Origin: Tanypteryx hageni
Lineage: Eukaryota > Arthropoda > Insecta > Odonata > Petaluridae
Assembly (NCBI GenBank): GCA_028673005.1
Contig: CM054115.1
Coordinates: forward strand, 1,364,001-1,428,000
DNA: 64,000 bases
Direction of reading: 5' to 3'
In this document: positions 11,124 to 22,104 of the stretch, one piece after another
Layout of the letters: every line of letters begins with the position of its first letter
Position numbering within the stretch: position 1 is the first letter of the stretch
Program-made: the position numbers and the translations under genes
Notes under the pieces: generated by a model
What the model was told of the DNA's origin: nothing
The model's database searches: none
Seen by the model: the letters and a program-made list of their open reading frames with translations, nothing else

Positions 11124-13315
11124 TAGTAAAACTTCACCGAATGCGGGGATTAGTTTCTACAAGGGTGTCGCGTTGCACGAATCCGCATTGGAGGAATCAT
11201 TAGTCCTATGGGAATAAAAGGGTTCCATTTCGAATTCGGAAAAATGTACTCCTTGAAGGCATTTTTTCAATAATAATGACATAGTTTGATTATATTTCCT
11301 TGAAAAAAGATTATAAACATCGCATCAACTAATTATATACAGTAGTATTGCGTTTAAAAAAATATTTATTACAAAATTAAAATTAAATTTGTTGATTAAT
11401 ATCGACAGCGAATCCAACGATAGGTCCTCAGCTATGCCGGATTGGCCTCTGCACAGATGCATAACACTAGCGGCACTACCGGCAGTTGTTTGCACTCATT
11501 TAAACGTTACATACTGGCATTAATTTTCGCATAATTTTTATTTATCGCTAGAAATATTTTATTGAAAATTTAATGAAATATTCTAACGAAGTTACAGTGA
11601 AACTCACCAAGGTTAATTAGATGGTCTGCTCTTGGTCTTGTGATTTCGATGTGCTCGGACCTTGACTGGAAGAATTTCGTGATAGGCACCTGTTTGGACT
11701 TTTTTAACTCCCTATGAAGTAGGGAGCTAAAGCTGATTCTAGACTCCTCTTGAACTTCAGGCTTCTTTCTACTGAAGGATCAAATTCCAGTGGTGCTTCT
11801 TTTAAATCTTCTGCCTGCTTCAAATACTTCTCCAAAATTTTTACTGTTAACTTTGGCTTCTCAGGCTCCGAATCGTTCTCTTCTTTTTCGCCTTCACTCG
11901 AAGTTTGTGTCACCATATCTAATTCAGCAACGGTTAGTTCCTCTGCATCACTTTCTTCCATGTCTTCAAAGCCTTCACCCCCGGTGTGTCTTGCGATATT
12001 AATTATTTCCCTAACGTCCTCCGTATTATCGGGAAAACCTCGGAAGTCACGAACGATATCAGGGCAAAGAGTTTTCCAGCAAAGGTTCATTGTTTCGCTT
12101 CTCCTTTCATCACTTTATTATTTCAATGGCCTTCGAAGTATCAAATTTTTTCCAGCAATCGCTAACTCCTAAGGATGGATTAATTTCCATCATTGAAAGA
12201 ATGTTAGCGAAACTTCTGCTGATGTAATACGACTTAAAGGCTGCAAGAACACCCTGGTCCAATGGCTGTAGAAGTGAAGTTGTATTAGGTGTTAAGAACT
12301 CAACTTCAATTTGAGTTGAAGGCTTTCGCAGCGTTGCTGAATGCTGGTGGAGGTTTTGGGGTTTCGCTGCGTTGGCGGCATTTTATCATTTATCATTAAT
12401 CATTTATCATTGGCGTGATTTTATGTCCCAGGCCGGAGGTGAAGTGCTCCGCTATGGCCGACTCCCTCCATTTCTTGTTCATCATGGCCCGTTTATGTTC
12501 GGCTAAGCGAAAGCAAATGGATCAGACGTATACGTGTCCGCAGCTTCATGGAATCCTGTAGACTCCTTCCGATGTTAGCGGGTCGAGTGCATACTAAGGG
12601 CTTTATTTCTGATAATAGGCCCATCCAAAGGAGCACGTTTTAGCGCCTGATCTTCCATCCAAATGTTTAACATCTTTTCCATTTTCTCCATTAGTGCATC
12701 TCATCTGCTAACATAGAAGGTACTAGCAGAAGCACCGGCACAAATACTAGAACGAATTTTTTCTTCCGTGTTCTTCATGGTTCTTATCGTAGATTCATTT
12801 ACGTCGTATTGTCGGGATGCTGACCTTCCAGAATTCATCTCATCAATACCTTAGTGATTCAGCCTTGGCAACCTCCGCAGTGAGTTTTGTGTGCGTTGCA
12901 TCTTCGGGGAGAAAAGATATTTCCAGCGGAAATATTCCTGGGGGCTAAGAGATCCATCGGCGTTACTTATGTGACTTCTTTTTAACGACGGTAGTTAAGT
13001 GCTAAGTCTCACGTGACGTGAAAAACTGAAAAAAGGAACCTCATCTCCTGGTTGGAGTTGAAGATAAAAAAGCAGTTAAAAACGCTGAATGATTTTTTAT
13101 TGGGTGCAGACAGACTTAACAAAACACTATAATCGTAGTAGGATTTTTTCTTACTAATGATCTTTTCAGGGCAAACCTTTTATTGAAAATGGTCATTTGA
13201 GGAAATCTCGTAAAAGTGAATCACTTCCCGCGGTCGGTGAAGCTCATCACGCATTTGAGTACCGCGTAAATTTGAATCCGCGTTGCGGGAAGCCGTGTTC
13301 GGCAAAGTTTTACTG
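11124..13315 (-). mobile_element. Tigger/pogo transposon nested in the outer MITE
   Basis: The ends TAGTAAAACTTCACCGAA (11124) and the reverse complement CAGTAAAACTTTGCCGAACA (ending 13315) form TIRs with TA on each side. The inside, on the minus strand, carries decayed Tigger transposase. It interrupts the outer MITE, so it is the younger insertion. Confidence 0.85.
11704..12330 (-). pseudogene. Tigger transposase remnant (DDE and C-terminal part)
   Basis: Around 12227-12310 the minus strand encodes LLQPLDQGVLAAFKSYY, the hallmark segment with the third catalytic Asp of Tigger/jerky-type transposases. The frame at 12090-11704 encodes the acidic C-terminal tail (128 codons; EDMEESDAEELTVAELD). 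Upstream parts up to about 13000 are too broken to follow. This is a dead copy. Confidence 0.8.
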
Positions 13316-14240
13316 TATTCGGTTTAAGGTGGTGTTATTCTTATGTGATATTTTTGCGATCATTTTCTGATTTAGGTACTCGTCGTGTATTGGGTTTAAC
13401 GCAATTTTATTTTTACGACCATTTATCAATATACACGTCACATTTATTTATTTACATTTATGTGATTTGTTATGCGCACAGTATGTACTCTTAATAGATT
13501 ATTATTTATTAAATATTTCATTGATTCTTGCCTGTCTATTATTTACCTTTCTCGTCCCTGCATTGATACCATTAATTGCATCATACGGCAGAGCAGGGTT
13601 CCCCGGTAGTTCCTACGGCAGTAGTTTGCTTATTCTCCTCTTTGCGCAAATAACACACTTGAACCCACCTTTTTTGTGCGAAAATATTCATACTTGTGTG
13701 AAGAGAAGTATAGGAAGTTCCTGATCGAAGGAGCTTTGATAACTCTGTTACATGGCAGAAACTTAACGAATAAAAAAATTTAGGAATTGTAAATGTGGAT
13801 GCTGCACAGGACGCCATTAAATCAAATTTAAAGACGTTTATAAGTAGAAGATATCTGCTCAGTATCGTAAACAATGCCTATTACATTATTTTCAGTGGGA
13901 AAAATATTTTCGATTTGCACATTTTCACTTTGCACGATGATTTCCAGGAACGCAACTCTCGCATAAATCGGGGGATACCTGTATACAGTAAATGAAACAT
14001 TAAACTAGGTGGAATCATCTGTATTGGTGCATTGGAAGAGCTTTTCCTTATTCTTGGCAAAGTAATTAGGTCCCAATGTAATTTTAAATGGCAGTCTGTA
14101 GTTTGCAGATTGATGTTTTGCAAAATTATTAATGGTTTTTCTCATTTCATGAGTTTATTTATAGATTTTAACTTGTTAAACCCAAAATTGTATTACATAG
14201 ACTTTTATCTTTCACATTAATCATATCATAATGCCATATA

Positions 14241-14610
14241 TATAAGGGGTGCCGGTGGTGTAGTGGTTAGGACGCTGGCTGCTACTCGCCCGATGCTTGA
14301 AAGTCATCGGGTACGAATCCTGCGCGAGTAGGATTTTTTCTCAAGGTCATCCGGCCCCCTGTTTGCGTGGTTTGAGGAGACCGCGCAAATTCAGCTGTTC
14401 CGTCCTTCGGAAGGGACGTTAAGCCGTTGGCCCCCCTGGTGTTCTTCGCAAGAGCAGGCAAATGCCGGCACTGGGTTTCCCTCCTCCCTTCTGTGTGTGT
14501 GTCCGGTGTGGAAGGCAACGGGAAACCACCACACCGTGTATGTATATTCCCTAGTCAAAGCCAATTAATTAGTTAATTGGTAGGACCTGTCGTAAGACAG
14601 AACACAAATG
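14241..14610 (+). mobile_element. tRNA-derived SINE with intact target-site duplication
   Basis: The head has pol III boxes: A-box-like TGGTGTAGTGGTTAG and B-box-like GGGTACGAATCC. The body includes GGAAGGGACGTTAAGCCG, a conserved central-domain-like segment, and GGAAGGCAACGGGAAACCAC. It is flanked by AATGCCATATA at 14230-14240 and 14611-14621. The body segment GAAGGCAAYGGGAAACCACC also occurs in the 5' UTR of the LINE at 44315. Confidence 0.9.
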
Positions 14611-14649
14611 AATGCCATATACATCTGAATCAGTCAGATTTTTTCCTAG

Positions 14650-14945
14650 GATATAGAGGAAAATGGCATGTTAAATCCACAAGCACGATATCAGCCCTGG
14701 GGGGTTGGGGTATTGTTAATGGCTAGAATGTTGGCAGTCCTGCATTAAAAAACTACGGAAGTGAGATTTTTCAATCCGGGATTGTGTCCCATATTCGTGT
14801 GGTTTGAAAAGACTAGACAAGTCATCGCTCGGTCATTCATAAGGAAAGTTAAGCAGTTGGCTCCCTTGTAGCTCTTCGTAAAGGGTACCCTTATGTCCTC
14901 AACAGGTTTCTCTCCTCCCTACTGTGTGTGTCAGGTGTGGCCTAT
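14650..14945 (+). mobile_element. Degenerate SINE, old copy 1
   Basis: The region aligns with the body of the SINE at 14241 (AAGTTAAGCAGTTGGCTCCC and CTCCTCCCTACTGTGTGTGT) but lacks a clear head. It is shared with the duplicate at 20320-20600, so it predates that duplication. Confidence 0.65.
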
Positions 14946-15180
14946 TTGGCAGAAAGACACAAACAAAGATATCAGGAGAAAAAGTTCATTGATCAAATTT
15001 TGTAGCTCTAAAATTTTTCTTTAGAAGAAAGTCTAGGTGACTATTGACGGAAATGCTTAGAAGGCAGGTATTTTCCTTTGCTTGTGATGTGAATTCGATG
15101 TTGAAAGTCTTTGTTTCTGTTTTCATTATGGAATAATTCCACAAAGTCGGCAACTATTTTATTTTAATTTCTCTTTTCAG

Positions 15181-15240
15181 ATTTGCATAAGTCCCATGAA
15201 ATTGGAGCTCAATGAAGAGAATGTTTGTCCAAATGCAGAG
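15181..15240 (+). CDS. ZAD gene exon 6: linker with MKLE motif, copy 1
   Basis: Twenty codons, phase 0, acceptor CTTTTCAG and donor GTAAAT. The peptide has SPMKLELNEEN, again a psi-K-x-E site. It is paralogous to the exon at 20886-20945. Confidence 0.65.
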
Positions 15241-15721
15241 GTAAATATGTTTTGAATGAATTTTATCTCAATTGATGGGAATGTTGTACTGTTTTAGTTT
15301 TTAGATTTATTTTCCCTAACATACAATTGGAAGGTTGTGTTTGATAGCTTTGTAGTTTGGTTGAGCTTTTGTGAGAGTGTTGCAGAAGTTTGTTCCTGAA
15401 TAAGTCAGCTCTCTATGCTTTGCCATCAGTTTGACAAAATTAGTTTTGGATGAGAAATAAACGAATATAGTTGTATTTAAGCAATTGCTGTTATGCTAAG
15501 GAAGCTGAGAATTCTTGGTTTTTGTTGGTGCAAATCTCGGAGAAAATCTTTTTGTTTGATATTTCGTCTCCCTTTTTTCCTAACTGTGACTCTTTCCAAA
15601 TTATTTTTCTATAATTAGTGATCTTTTTATTTTGCTGATGACAGGAAATTGATATAATATCATTTTAAGCCTGTCTCTTTCAAGCGTTAATCAAGACAAT
15701 ATATTTCAGTAGTGTAACATA

Positions 15722-16999
15722 TAGGGTGGTTCAATTAAAGCGAATCATGTTCAAAATGAAAAAAAATTCATAAAATGGACAAAATTGAAGGTTAATATGT
15801 TTCTTAAAACCTTTGGAAACAAAAGTTATTAGTTACTGGTTAAAAATTATTTCATCCAAATGTGCACCCTTCTTTGCAATGCACTACTGCAATCGCTGGC
15901 AGAAGCTGTGCATGAGCCTACGAAGCAGATCTGGAGAAATGGCATCAACCTCCTGGCAAATTCTGGCCTTTAGGTCTTCAATATCGCGGAGTCGATGAGA
16001 GAACACCTTCTATTTCAGATACCCCATAAGAAGAAATCAGGGGCTGTTAAATCCGGAGGCCATGGAATGTCACCAAACCGGGAAATGATGCATCCTGGGA
16101 AGAACCTGCACAGTGTTTCCATGCTGTAACGAGCCCTGTGGGCAGTGGTCCCATCTTGTTGAAGCCATGCATTTTCAAGCTGACATGCACTGATGTAACT
16201 CGGAAACAAGGAAATTTTTCATCATTTCTGCGTTTGCTGTTGTTGCTCGGCCGTCAGCATTTTCAAAAAAATAAGGCCCAATGACACCACACCACACAAC
16301 AATCTTTTTGCTATAAACTTGTCTTTCTTGAATTTCTCACGGATTTTCGGCTGACCAGTAAATTTTGTTTGTTCACTAAACCTTTCCGGAAGGAATTGGC
16401 CTCATCAGTTATTACAAGAGAGTTAAGAAAATCTGGATTCTGATTTGTCATGTCCATTAAATTCTCACAACACCACAATCAGACTTTCTTGTCATGTTGG
16501 CTCAGTTGTTGCGCTAACTGAATTTTATATGGGTGTAGTCGGAGGCCAAACTGCAAAATTCTCGACAGGCTACAGTGAGACAGTTGCAGCATATGGTCAT
16601 GTCGCCGTGCTGAACGACGCAGGCTCTGCTCTAAGGCAACTCTCACATGCTCCATGTTTTCAGGTGTTCTGGCTGTTTTTAAATGTGGGTGTGGTTTATT
16701 CTGAACTGATCCACTTGCACGCCACTGATTTACCCACTCAGGAATTGTCTTGCGTAATGGCGCTTGTCCCTGGCTGTGCTCATCACCAATCTTCTGCCTA
16801 AATGCATGTTGAACTTCCAAAATGGAGTTTGGTTTTATAAACTTCCGCAACAAACACGCGCTCCTGCACTGGCCAGCGATCCATTGTGTACTGAAACCAA
16901 GGTCGTGCAACACCTATTGCCACATCTCTTGTTACCCCCACTCAAACCACTACCCAGTGTCACCAACCTAGAATTGGTTCGCTTTAATTGAACCACCTG
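15722..16999 (-). mobile_element. Mariner-type transposon
   Basis: Inverted termini GGTGGTTCAATTAAAGCGAA (15725) and the reverse complement ending at 16997 bound 1.27 kb. The transposase runs on the minus strand. It lies in an intron, next to the sequence GTGTAACATA, and is missing from the paralogous segment at 21830. Confidence 0.9.
15810..16913 (-). pseudogene. Mariner-type transposase, frameshifted
   Basis: The piece at 16913-16479 (144 codons) encodes an N-terminal helix-turn-helix region of the DUF4817 kind followed by a second HTH (PEWVNQWRASGSV; SLSRILQFGLRLHPYKIQL). The C-terminal catalytic half is recognisable at 16209-16015: LQQDGTTAHRARYSMETL and SRFGDIPWPPDLTAPDFFLW, with Asp residues of the DDE/D triad. 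Stops and frameshifts separate them, so it is inactive. Confidence 0.85.
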
Positions 17000-17326
17000 A
17001 TTTTCATTTGCTTATTTATTTTAAATGATTAAAATTGCCCTTAGGTAATTAGTTTCTAATATACTAATAATAATGAATAAGTGAGTTCTGGTGAACAACT
17101 AAGCATAGGAGTCTGATTCTGTAAACATATTTAGAAATTGACATACCTTATTAGATTTAGTTGGTTTGTGCAGTAGGTATTCTACTGATTTTGTCAAAAT
17201 AATGCATTTGTTGATAGATGGGATGTAAGTTTGCTTTAAAATTGCCATTCCCTTTGAATTGTGAAATGGTTTTTCCAGATTCATCTCATTCTGTTTATTC
17301 TAACCTTAATATATTTGATTTTTCAG

Positions 17327-17452
17327 GAAGGACCTACTGACGATTGAGTATCAGAACATATACAAGGAGGCAGTGAGACATTAAATGAATTGGAAAGAGG
17401 GTTGGAAGAGGATTTAGTCGAAAGTGAGCCTCGGGAAAAGTTTTCTGAAGAG
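17327..17452 (+). CDS. ZAD gene exon 7: acidic linker with in-frame TGA
   Basis: Forty-two codons, phase 0, acceptor TTTTTCAG and donor GTAAAT. After a TGA at codon 7 the frame is open and acidic (LERGLEEDLVESEPREKFSE). It has the same length (126 bp) and relative position as exon 9, but the sequences are only weakly alike. The TGA could mark decay or a skipped exon. Confidence 0.5.
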
Positions 17453-17660
17453 GTAAATGAAGCAGATGGTTTGCGCAGTAATGTGACTTAAAAGAAAAAA
17501 GTTGATTGCCCATAGATGGACAGACAGCAATCTAACAATATCATTTAAGAAACATGTTATAAAGAGTTGCAGAAAGGTACTTGGTTTACTACAGTAAAAA
17601 TTGATGGAATATTATGATACTATGTAGATAGGCATAAGGTGTAATTTGGGAATAATATTG

Positions 17661-17743
17661 AAATGAAAAAATTCTGCTATGGCCGGGAATCGAACCCAGA
17701 TCTTCCACTTGCCATGGAGGGTCATAGTAGAATTTTTTCATTT
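17661..17743. repeat. tRNA-Gly-like repeat fragment with inverted flanks
   Basis: The minus strand contains the B-box-like GGGTTCGATTCCCGG and the acceptor-like CATAGCAG. It is bounded by AAATGAAAAAATTCT and AGAATTTTTTCATTT, a 15-bp inverted repeat. The A-box side is deleted. It is related to 39044-39115. Confidence 0.65.
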
Positions 17744-17956
17744 TTATTTCAAAATTACAGTAAGTCCTTTGATTGATGTCGTCCCGATTTGCATTGATTT
17801 GATATAACATCGTTGCTGACCGGTGTTGTCAGAATTTTTTTAAATTTTTGCCTTTTTAAATGAAATTTTTAAAAATGAGCAGAAAATGAAAAATGCGTTG
17901 TATTTGCCTCTTTAGTAGCATGAAAATCATTATCTACTTTATTTCTTTGATTCAAG

Positions 17957-18052
17957 TTGTTTAGCCCTGTTAAAGGAGACAACGAAGATGATTATTCTTA
18001 TACACCTCCTTTGGAGAATATTTTTGCGAGGCGTCTTGATATTTATGAGCGA
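17957..18052 (+). other. Possible extra or decayed linker exon of the ZAD gene
   Basis: An open stretch encodes PVKGDNEDDYSYTPPLENIF, whose end resembles the end of exon 9 (SYGNYSPANVFAQ). Its borders are weak: the AG acceptor would be phase 2 and no good GT donor follows NIFAR. It could be a decayed duplicate exon or chance. Confidence 0.2.
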
Positions 18053-18246
18053 GGTGCGTATGTTTTCGTTCATAATTGTTGCCGGATGCATCATTGGTGT
18101 TGTTTCTTCAAGATACATTGTTTAGATTGGTATATACATGAATTATAGTGGCCACGAAAATCTAGTTTCGATATATGTACTTTCGATTTACGTCGCCCTT
18201 TCCTTGAACGTATCCCGACATACACCGAGGACATACTGTATTCCCA

Positions 18247-18410
18247 AATAACAGCTTATGCCCATCTGCATAGTACCATATTATCCCATCAATTTCTAGC
18301 GTTGGCAATCTCATCATTTGAGAGGGAGGGGTTTTCTATGACGTTCTCTTAGGGGATATCTATTGGGGCTGGTTGATACTAGCTTGGCTAGCCCGGACCC
18401 ATCTAAGAAA
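18247..18410 (+). repeat. tRNA-Gly-like SINE unit, diverged copy without the tRNA part
   Basis: It matches the body at 38845-38995 in order: ACAGCTTATGCC, CCATCAATTTC, GGCAATCTCA, then GATACTAGCTTGGCTAG. The tRNA-like portion is not seen. Confidence 0.65.
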
Positions 18411-18456
18411 AGAGTATAGTCGTGCAAAAAAGTGAATTGCCTTCTACACTTACCGT

Positions 18457-18570
18457 AGTGCAGGCATGTCAAACTCGAAGAGGCATAAGGGCCACATTGA
18501 AGGGATGGATGTTATAGAAGGGCTGTGTTGGTATTACGATTACCTAATGAGGGCCACAATTGGTTAAATA
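18457..18570 (+). mobile_element. hAT-type MITE end (low confidence)
   Basis: GCAGGCATGTCAAACTCG followed by GGGCCACATTG is a form common at hAT-type non-autonomous ends. The other end was not found. Confidence 0.35.
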
Positions 18571-18668
18571 GACTTCATTTTTGCCATTAAAACAATAATT
18601 TATGAAATGCATTCTATTATATCTTGATTACTATTAAAAAATCTCATCACCTTTTAATAAATAGGGTA

Positions 18669-19513
18669 TCATTATATATGGACGTTTCTTACAGAGGAGG
18701 AGGATATAACATATATACATATTATGTTATATCCTCCTCTGTAAGAAACGTCTATATATAATGATAGAAGGATACAATCGTATAGACACTTCCACATGAG
18801 CTGGAGATTTGAAATTTTCTTTTAGGTAGGATTTTGTGCAAAACCGACTAGAAAAATCTAAAATCTTGAAAAAGTGCAACAATGCGGCCACTAAAAATTC
18901 GCAATCGTTTAAACAAATTTTCAAGGTTTATGTATTTCCGAATGTGCTATGGAACTGAAATGTTTTTTGAGGTAGGATTTGTAAAAAAACGAAATAGGAA
19001 TTATAGAAATTTTGATATTTTAATTTGTGTTGCCGTTAAAAATTCTTAAAATTTAAACAAATAATGTTTAGGTACTACAGGATGAGCAACGGAGCTGAAA
19101 TTTTCAAGTTATTTTCAGAGTAGTGCATTTGCACAAATAAAAATTTGAATCTCTCCATAAATATATTGCGGCGGCCGTTAAAAATGTTTAAAATTTACCC
19201 AATTAGAAAATTATTATTTCACTTATAGAAGTGCTACACCTTTAAAATTTGGCAGAAATGTGTGGCATTACTACCCCATAATGGAGAAAGTATAAAATTC
19301 ATAAAATTGCAAAGTTTGGGGATTTTTTTAATCTATTATTTTTACATAAGGGAAAAATGAAAATCGCTGCGGAGGTGAAATCTTTAGAATTAAAAAAATA
19401 TTTGTAATGATGAAATATGAAAACTGAATGTAATGGTGAACTATATGTCTGAAAAATGAATGTTTTTTCAAGGTGAGATGATATACTTGCAGAATGCAAG
19501 CACCTACTACTAG
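18669..19513 (+). mobile_element. Helitron-like non-autonomous element, best bounded copy
   Basis: It begins TCATTATATATGG after A and ends with palindrome CTTGCAGAATGCAAG (19486-19500) plus CACCTACTACTAG, then T. That gives 5'-TC...hairpin...CTAG-3' between A and T, the canonical Helitron form. The first 96 bp (18669-18764) are a long palindrome. No Rep/helicase is encoded, so it would depend on an autonomous partner. Confidence 0.75.
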
Positions 19514-20319
19514 TCTTTACATATAATTACTCAATGTCTTGGTCAATCCGTCCCCCCTTTTATCTCTTGAACAGTTTGTCATAGAGAAGTGCTGTAAATG
19601 CCATTTTCTTTCTGCCAACTAGGAGACCCTGGGAAAACTATTTTAGTTTACGGAAGTGTCCCGGATTCGACTCCGGGAGACGATTATATTTTTCCATATG
19701 TTTACAAAGGAATTTCCATTTTTCAAGTTGCAAGGTTTATTTCTTTCTTTGATGGCTACAACTATAAAATATCTTATTCTTGCGATGTTTTGATGTTACA
19801 TGGAATAATTTGTCAGAAACTCGCATTTCTTTTCGAAATTTTATGGCTTTTTCATACTCTTTCTGGGTGTTGCCAAGGCGACCCACATTGTTGCTTCCGA
19901 TTGAATTAGCCTCTATTAAGCCTTCAAATAGATGAAAGAGTTGCGTTATTCGCCTTGTGCTTTTTATGAAGCATCAAAATTATAGTTTTAGCAAGGTCAG
20001 TATTAATAAATTGCAACGTTAATAATTATAGATTATTATTATTAATTGTCCAAAAGAATAAAGCTTTCTTTATTTCAATACTGGAATGTGACCTTTTTCG
20101 TAAGGAGAAGCAATTAAAATTGCACATTTAAATTATAAAACAAGCATGAAATTCAAAACGTAAGTTGTCTAATTGTGTATAGAGAAATGGGCTATTATTA
20201 CTTTTAAACGTGCAGATTTCTGACTGACTTCGCAGATGTTTTTGCGGGTACCATTAGTTTATATAAAATATCAAACTATTTAGTATATAAAAAACTTTGG
20301 GCTGCAGTATGGCAGAGAG

Positions 20320-20600
20320 AGGACCCTATGCAGCCCACGAGTCACTAGTTGGACATGCCATCCACGCACAGAAGCCGGTGATAGGGTAAGAAGCCGAGGT
20401 CTGTACCATGCACATGGACCGGTGCTTACGGATTAAATATACCTTACTCTTGTTCAGTCTGTGAACGTTCTGTCCCATACTCATATGATTTGAGTAGACA
20501 GTGTGAGTCAGCAGTTGACTCCCTTGTTGCTCTTCGTAAAGAGTAGGCAGATTTCCTTACCAGGTTCGCCTCCTCCATTCTGTGTGTCAGTTATGGAACG
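20320..20600 (+). mobile_element. Degenerate SINE, old copy 2
   Basis: It shares the SINE body pattern (CAGTTGACTCCCTTGTTGCT, TTCTGTGTGTCAG) and is the duplicate of the SINE remnant at 14650-14945. Confidence 0.6.
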
Positions 20601-20885
20601 AGTTAAGCATATAATATTTCAGGATGTTTATTAGCCAGGAAAACAGAGTAATCAGATGTAAAAGTTACTTGATAACATTTTGAAATCCTTAAAATTGACT
20701 TAGGAATACATTTGAAATGATGAAAATGTTAAGAAGATTTATGAGGTAAACATATATTTGGGTGTTTTGCATTGCCTGTGACGTGAATTCAATCTTGAAA
20801 CTTTTTATTTTTCACAGCATATTAAGGAGCGATTCCACCAAGTCACGACAGCTAATGTAAATTTTCTTTTAATTTTTCTTTTCAG

Positions 20886-20945
20886 AACTGCATGAGTCCT
20901 TTGAAGTTGGAGTCTGACGAAGAATACGTTGATCCCAATGATGAG
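20886..20945 (+). CDS. ZAD gene exon 8: linker with LKLE motif, copy 2
   Basis: Twenty codons, phase 0, acceptor TTTTCAG and donor GTAAAT. The peptide has SPLKLESDEEY and matches exon 6 position by position, including the psi-K-x-E site. The flanking introns are homologous too. Confidence 0.65.
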
Positions 20946-22104
20946 GTAAATATGTTTTAATGAATTTTATCTCAATTAATGGGGATATTTTATGATTTTG
21001 AGCATTAAAATTTATTTTTTCCTAACCTACAATGGGAGGATGTTTGCCAACTGTAGTATCGTTGAGCTTTTGTGAGAGTGTAGCAGCCGTTTGTAACTGA
21101 ATAGCTTCTTTAAATCAGCTCTCTATGATTTGCCATCAGTTAGAAAAGAATAATATTTGGATGGGAAATAAAATGAATTTAGTTGTATTTAAGCAAATAT
21201 TGAGATGCAAGGCTAGCCGAGAGTTGTTTGTTTGTTGATACAAATCTCTGGGAGAAAATCTTTTTAGTTTGCTATTTCATATCCATTTGTCCTAACTGCA
21301 ACTATGTTTCCAAATTATTTCTACTATTCTACCATAGTAATATGTTTTGAGAGATATAAATATTTTATGAAACTACCTCATTGTCATTGTGTGCATAATA
21401 AATTTTTTCCTTTCATTAGGAGATAAAAATGGGGGGTCGTCCTATAATCAGAGTCGTCTTATATTCAGTAGTACTAGGGGCCTGTTGCAGTACTTCCTGC
21501 AAACATCTAGAGAGCTTTGCATGAAGTGACCCAATGGGTTATTTCCTATGACAAAAAATTTGTACAACGAATGTTATTAGTTGAACCACTTTTATTGCCA
21601 CTCTTAAAATAATTATGTAGCTCACACCATTCCATGCCTTTTTGGGAGACGACTTCTCACTTTAAACCTGCAAGGGTTTTCGCCGGGTATTCAGGCGAAA
21701 GATTTGTCGAAGTCGAGCCGATCGTTCCCGGTTTATTTGCATTCATGCCTGAAGGCTTCAGACGCAGGCAGGGATACAGAGACATAGCGGTTATAATGTA
21801 TTAGATACAGTATTTCAGTGGTGTAACATAGTATTAATTTTTCATTTTCACCGTTTGTTTTAAATCATTGAATCTGCTTAATTAATTAGTTATTTTCCAG
21901 TGTAATAATAATAATAAATAAGTCAATTCTGATGAACAACTTAGCAAAGCAGGCTGATTCTGTATACATTTAAAAATTGACATCTCGTATTAGGTCCAGA
22001 TGGTTTGTGCCGTAGATGTTGCACTGATTACATTTGTTGGAATAATGTATTTGTTGATAGATGGAAATGTAAGTTTGCTTTAAGATTACGTCTCCCTTTA
22101 ACAG

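Larger units (their letters stand above)
11033..13981. mobile_element. Outer pogo-like MITE hosting a Tigger insertion
   Basis: Left terminus CAGGTATCCCCTGATTTATG and right terminus CATAAATCGGGGGATACCTG are inverted repeats flanked by TA on both sides (11031-11032, 13982-13983). Without the inner element (11124-13315) it is about 757 bp and non-coding. The TIR form and TA target fit the Tc1/mariner-pogo group. Confidence 0.85.
14650..17326 (+). repeat. Segmental duplication 2, upstream unit
   Basis: It aligns with 20280-22104 across the old SINE, the intron before exon 6/8, the exon, and the following intron, including the stretches 15302-15640 and 17020-17290. It carries a mariner that the other unit lacks. 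Confidence 0.8.
20280..22104 (+). repeat. Segmental duplication 2, downstream unit
   Basis: This is the partner of 14650-17326. At 21821-21850 it retains GTGTAACATA followed by ATTTTTCATTT with no mariner, so it is the paralogous empty site. Confidence 0.8.

Noticed and set aside
19640..19690. B-box-like GGATTCGACTCC, possible tRNA gene
   Set aside because: No A box or cloverleaf could be drawn upstream; similar short words occur at 5325 and 5511 in repeats.
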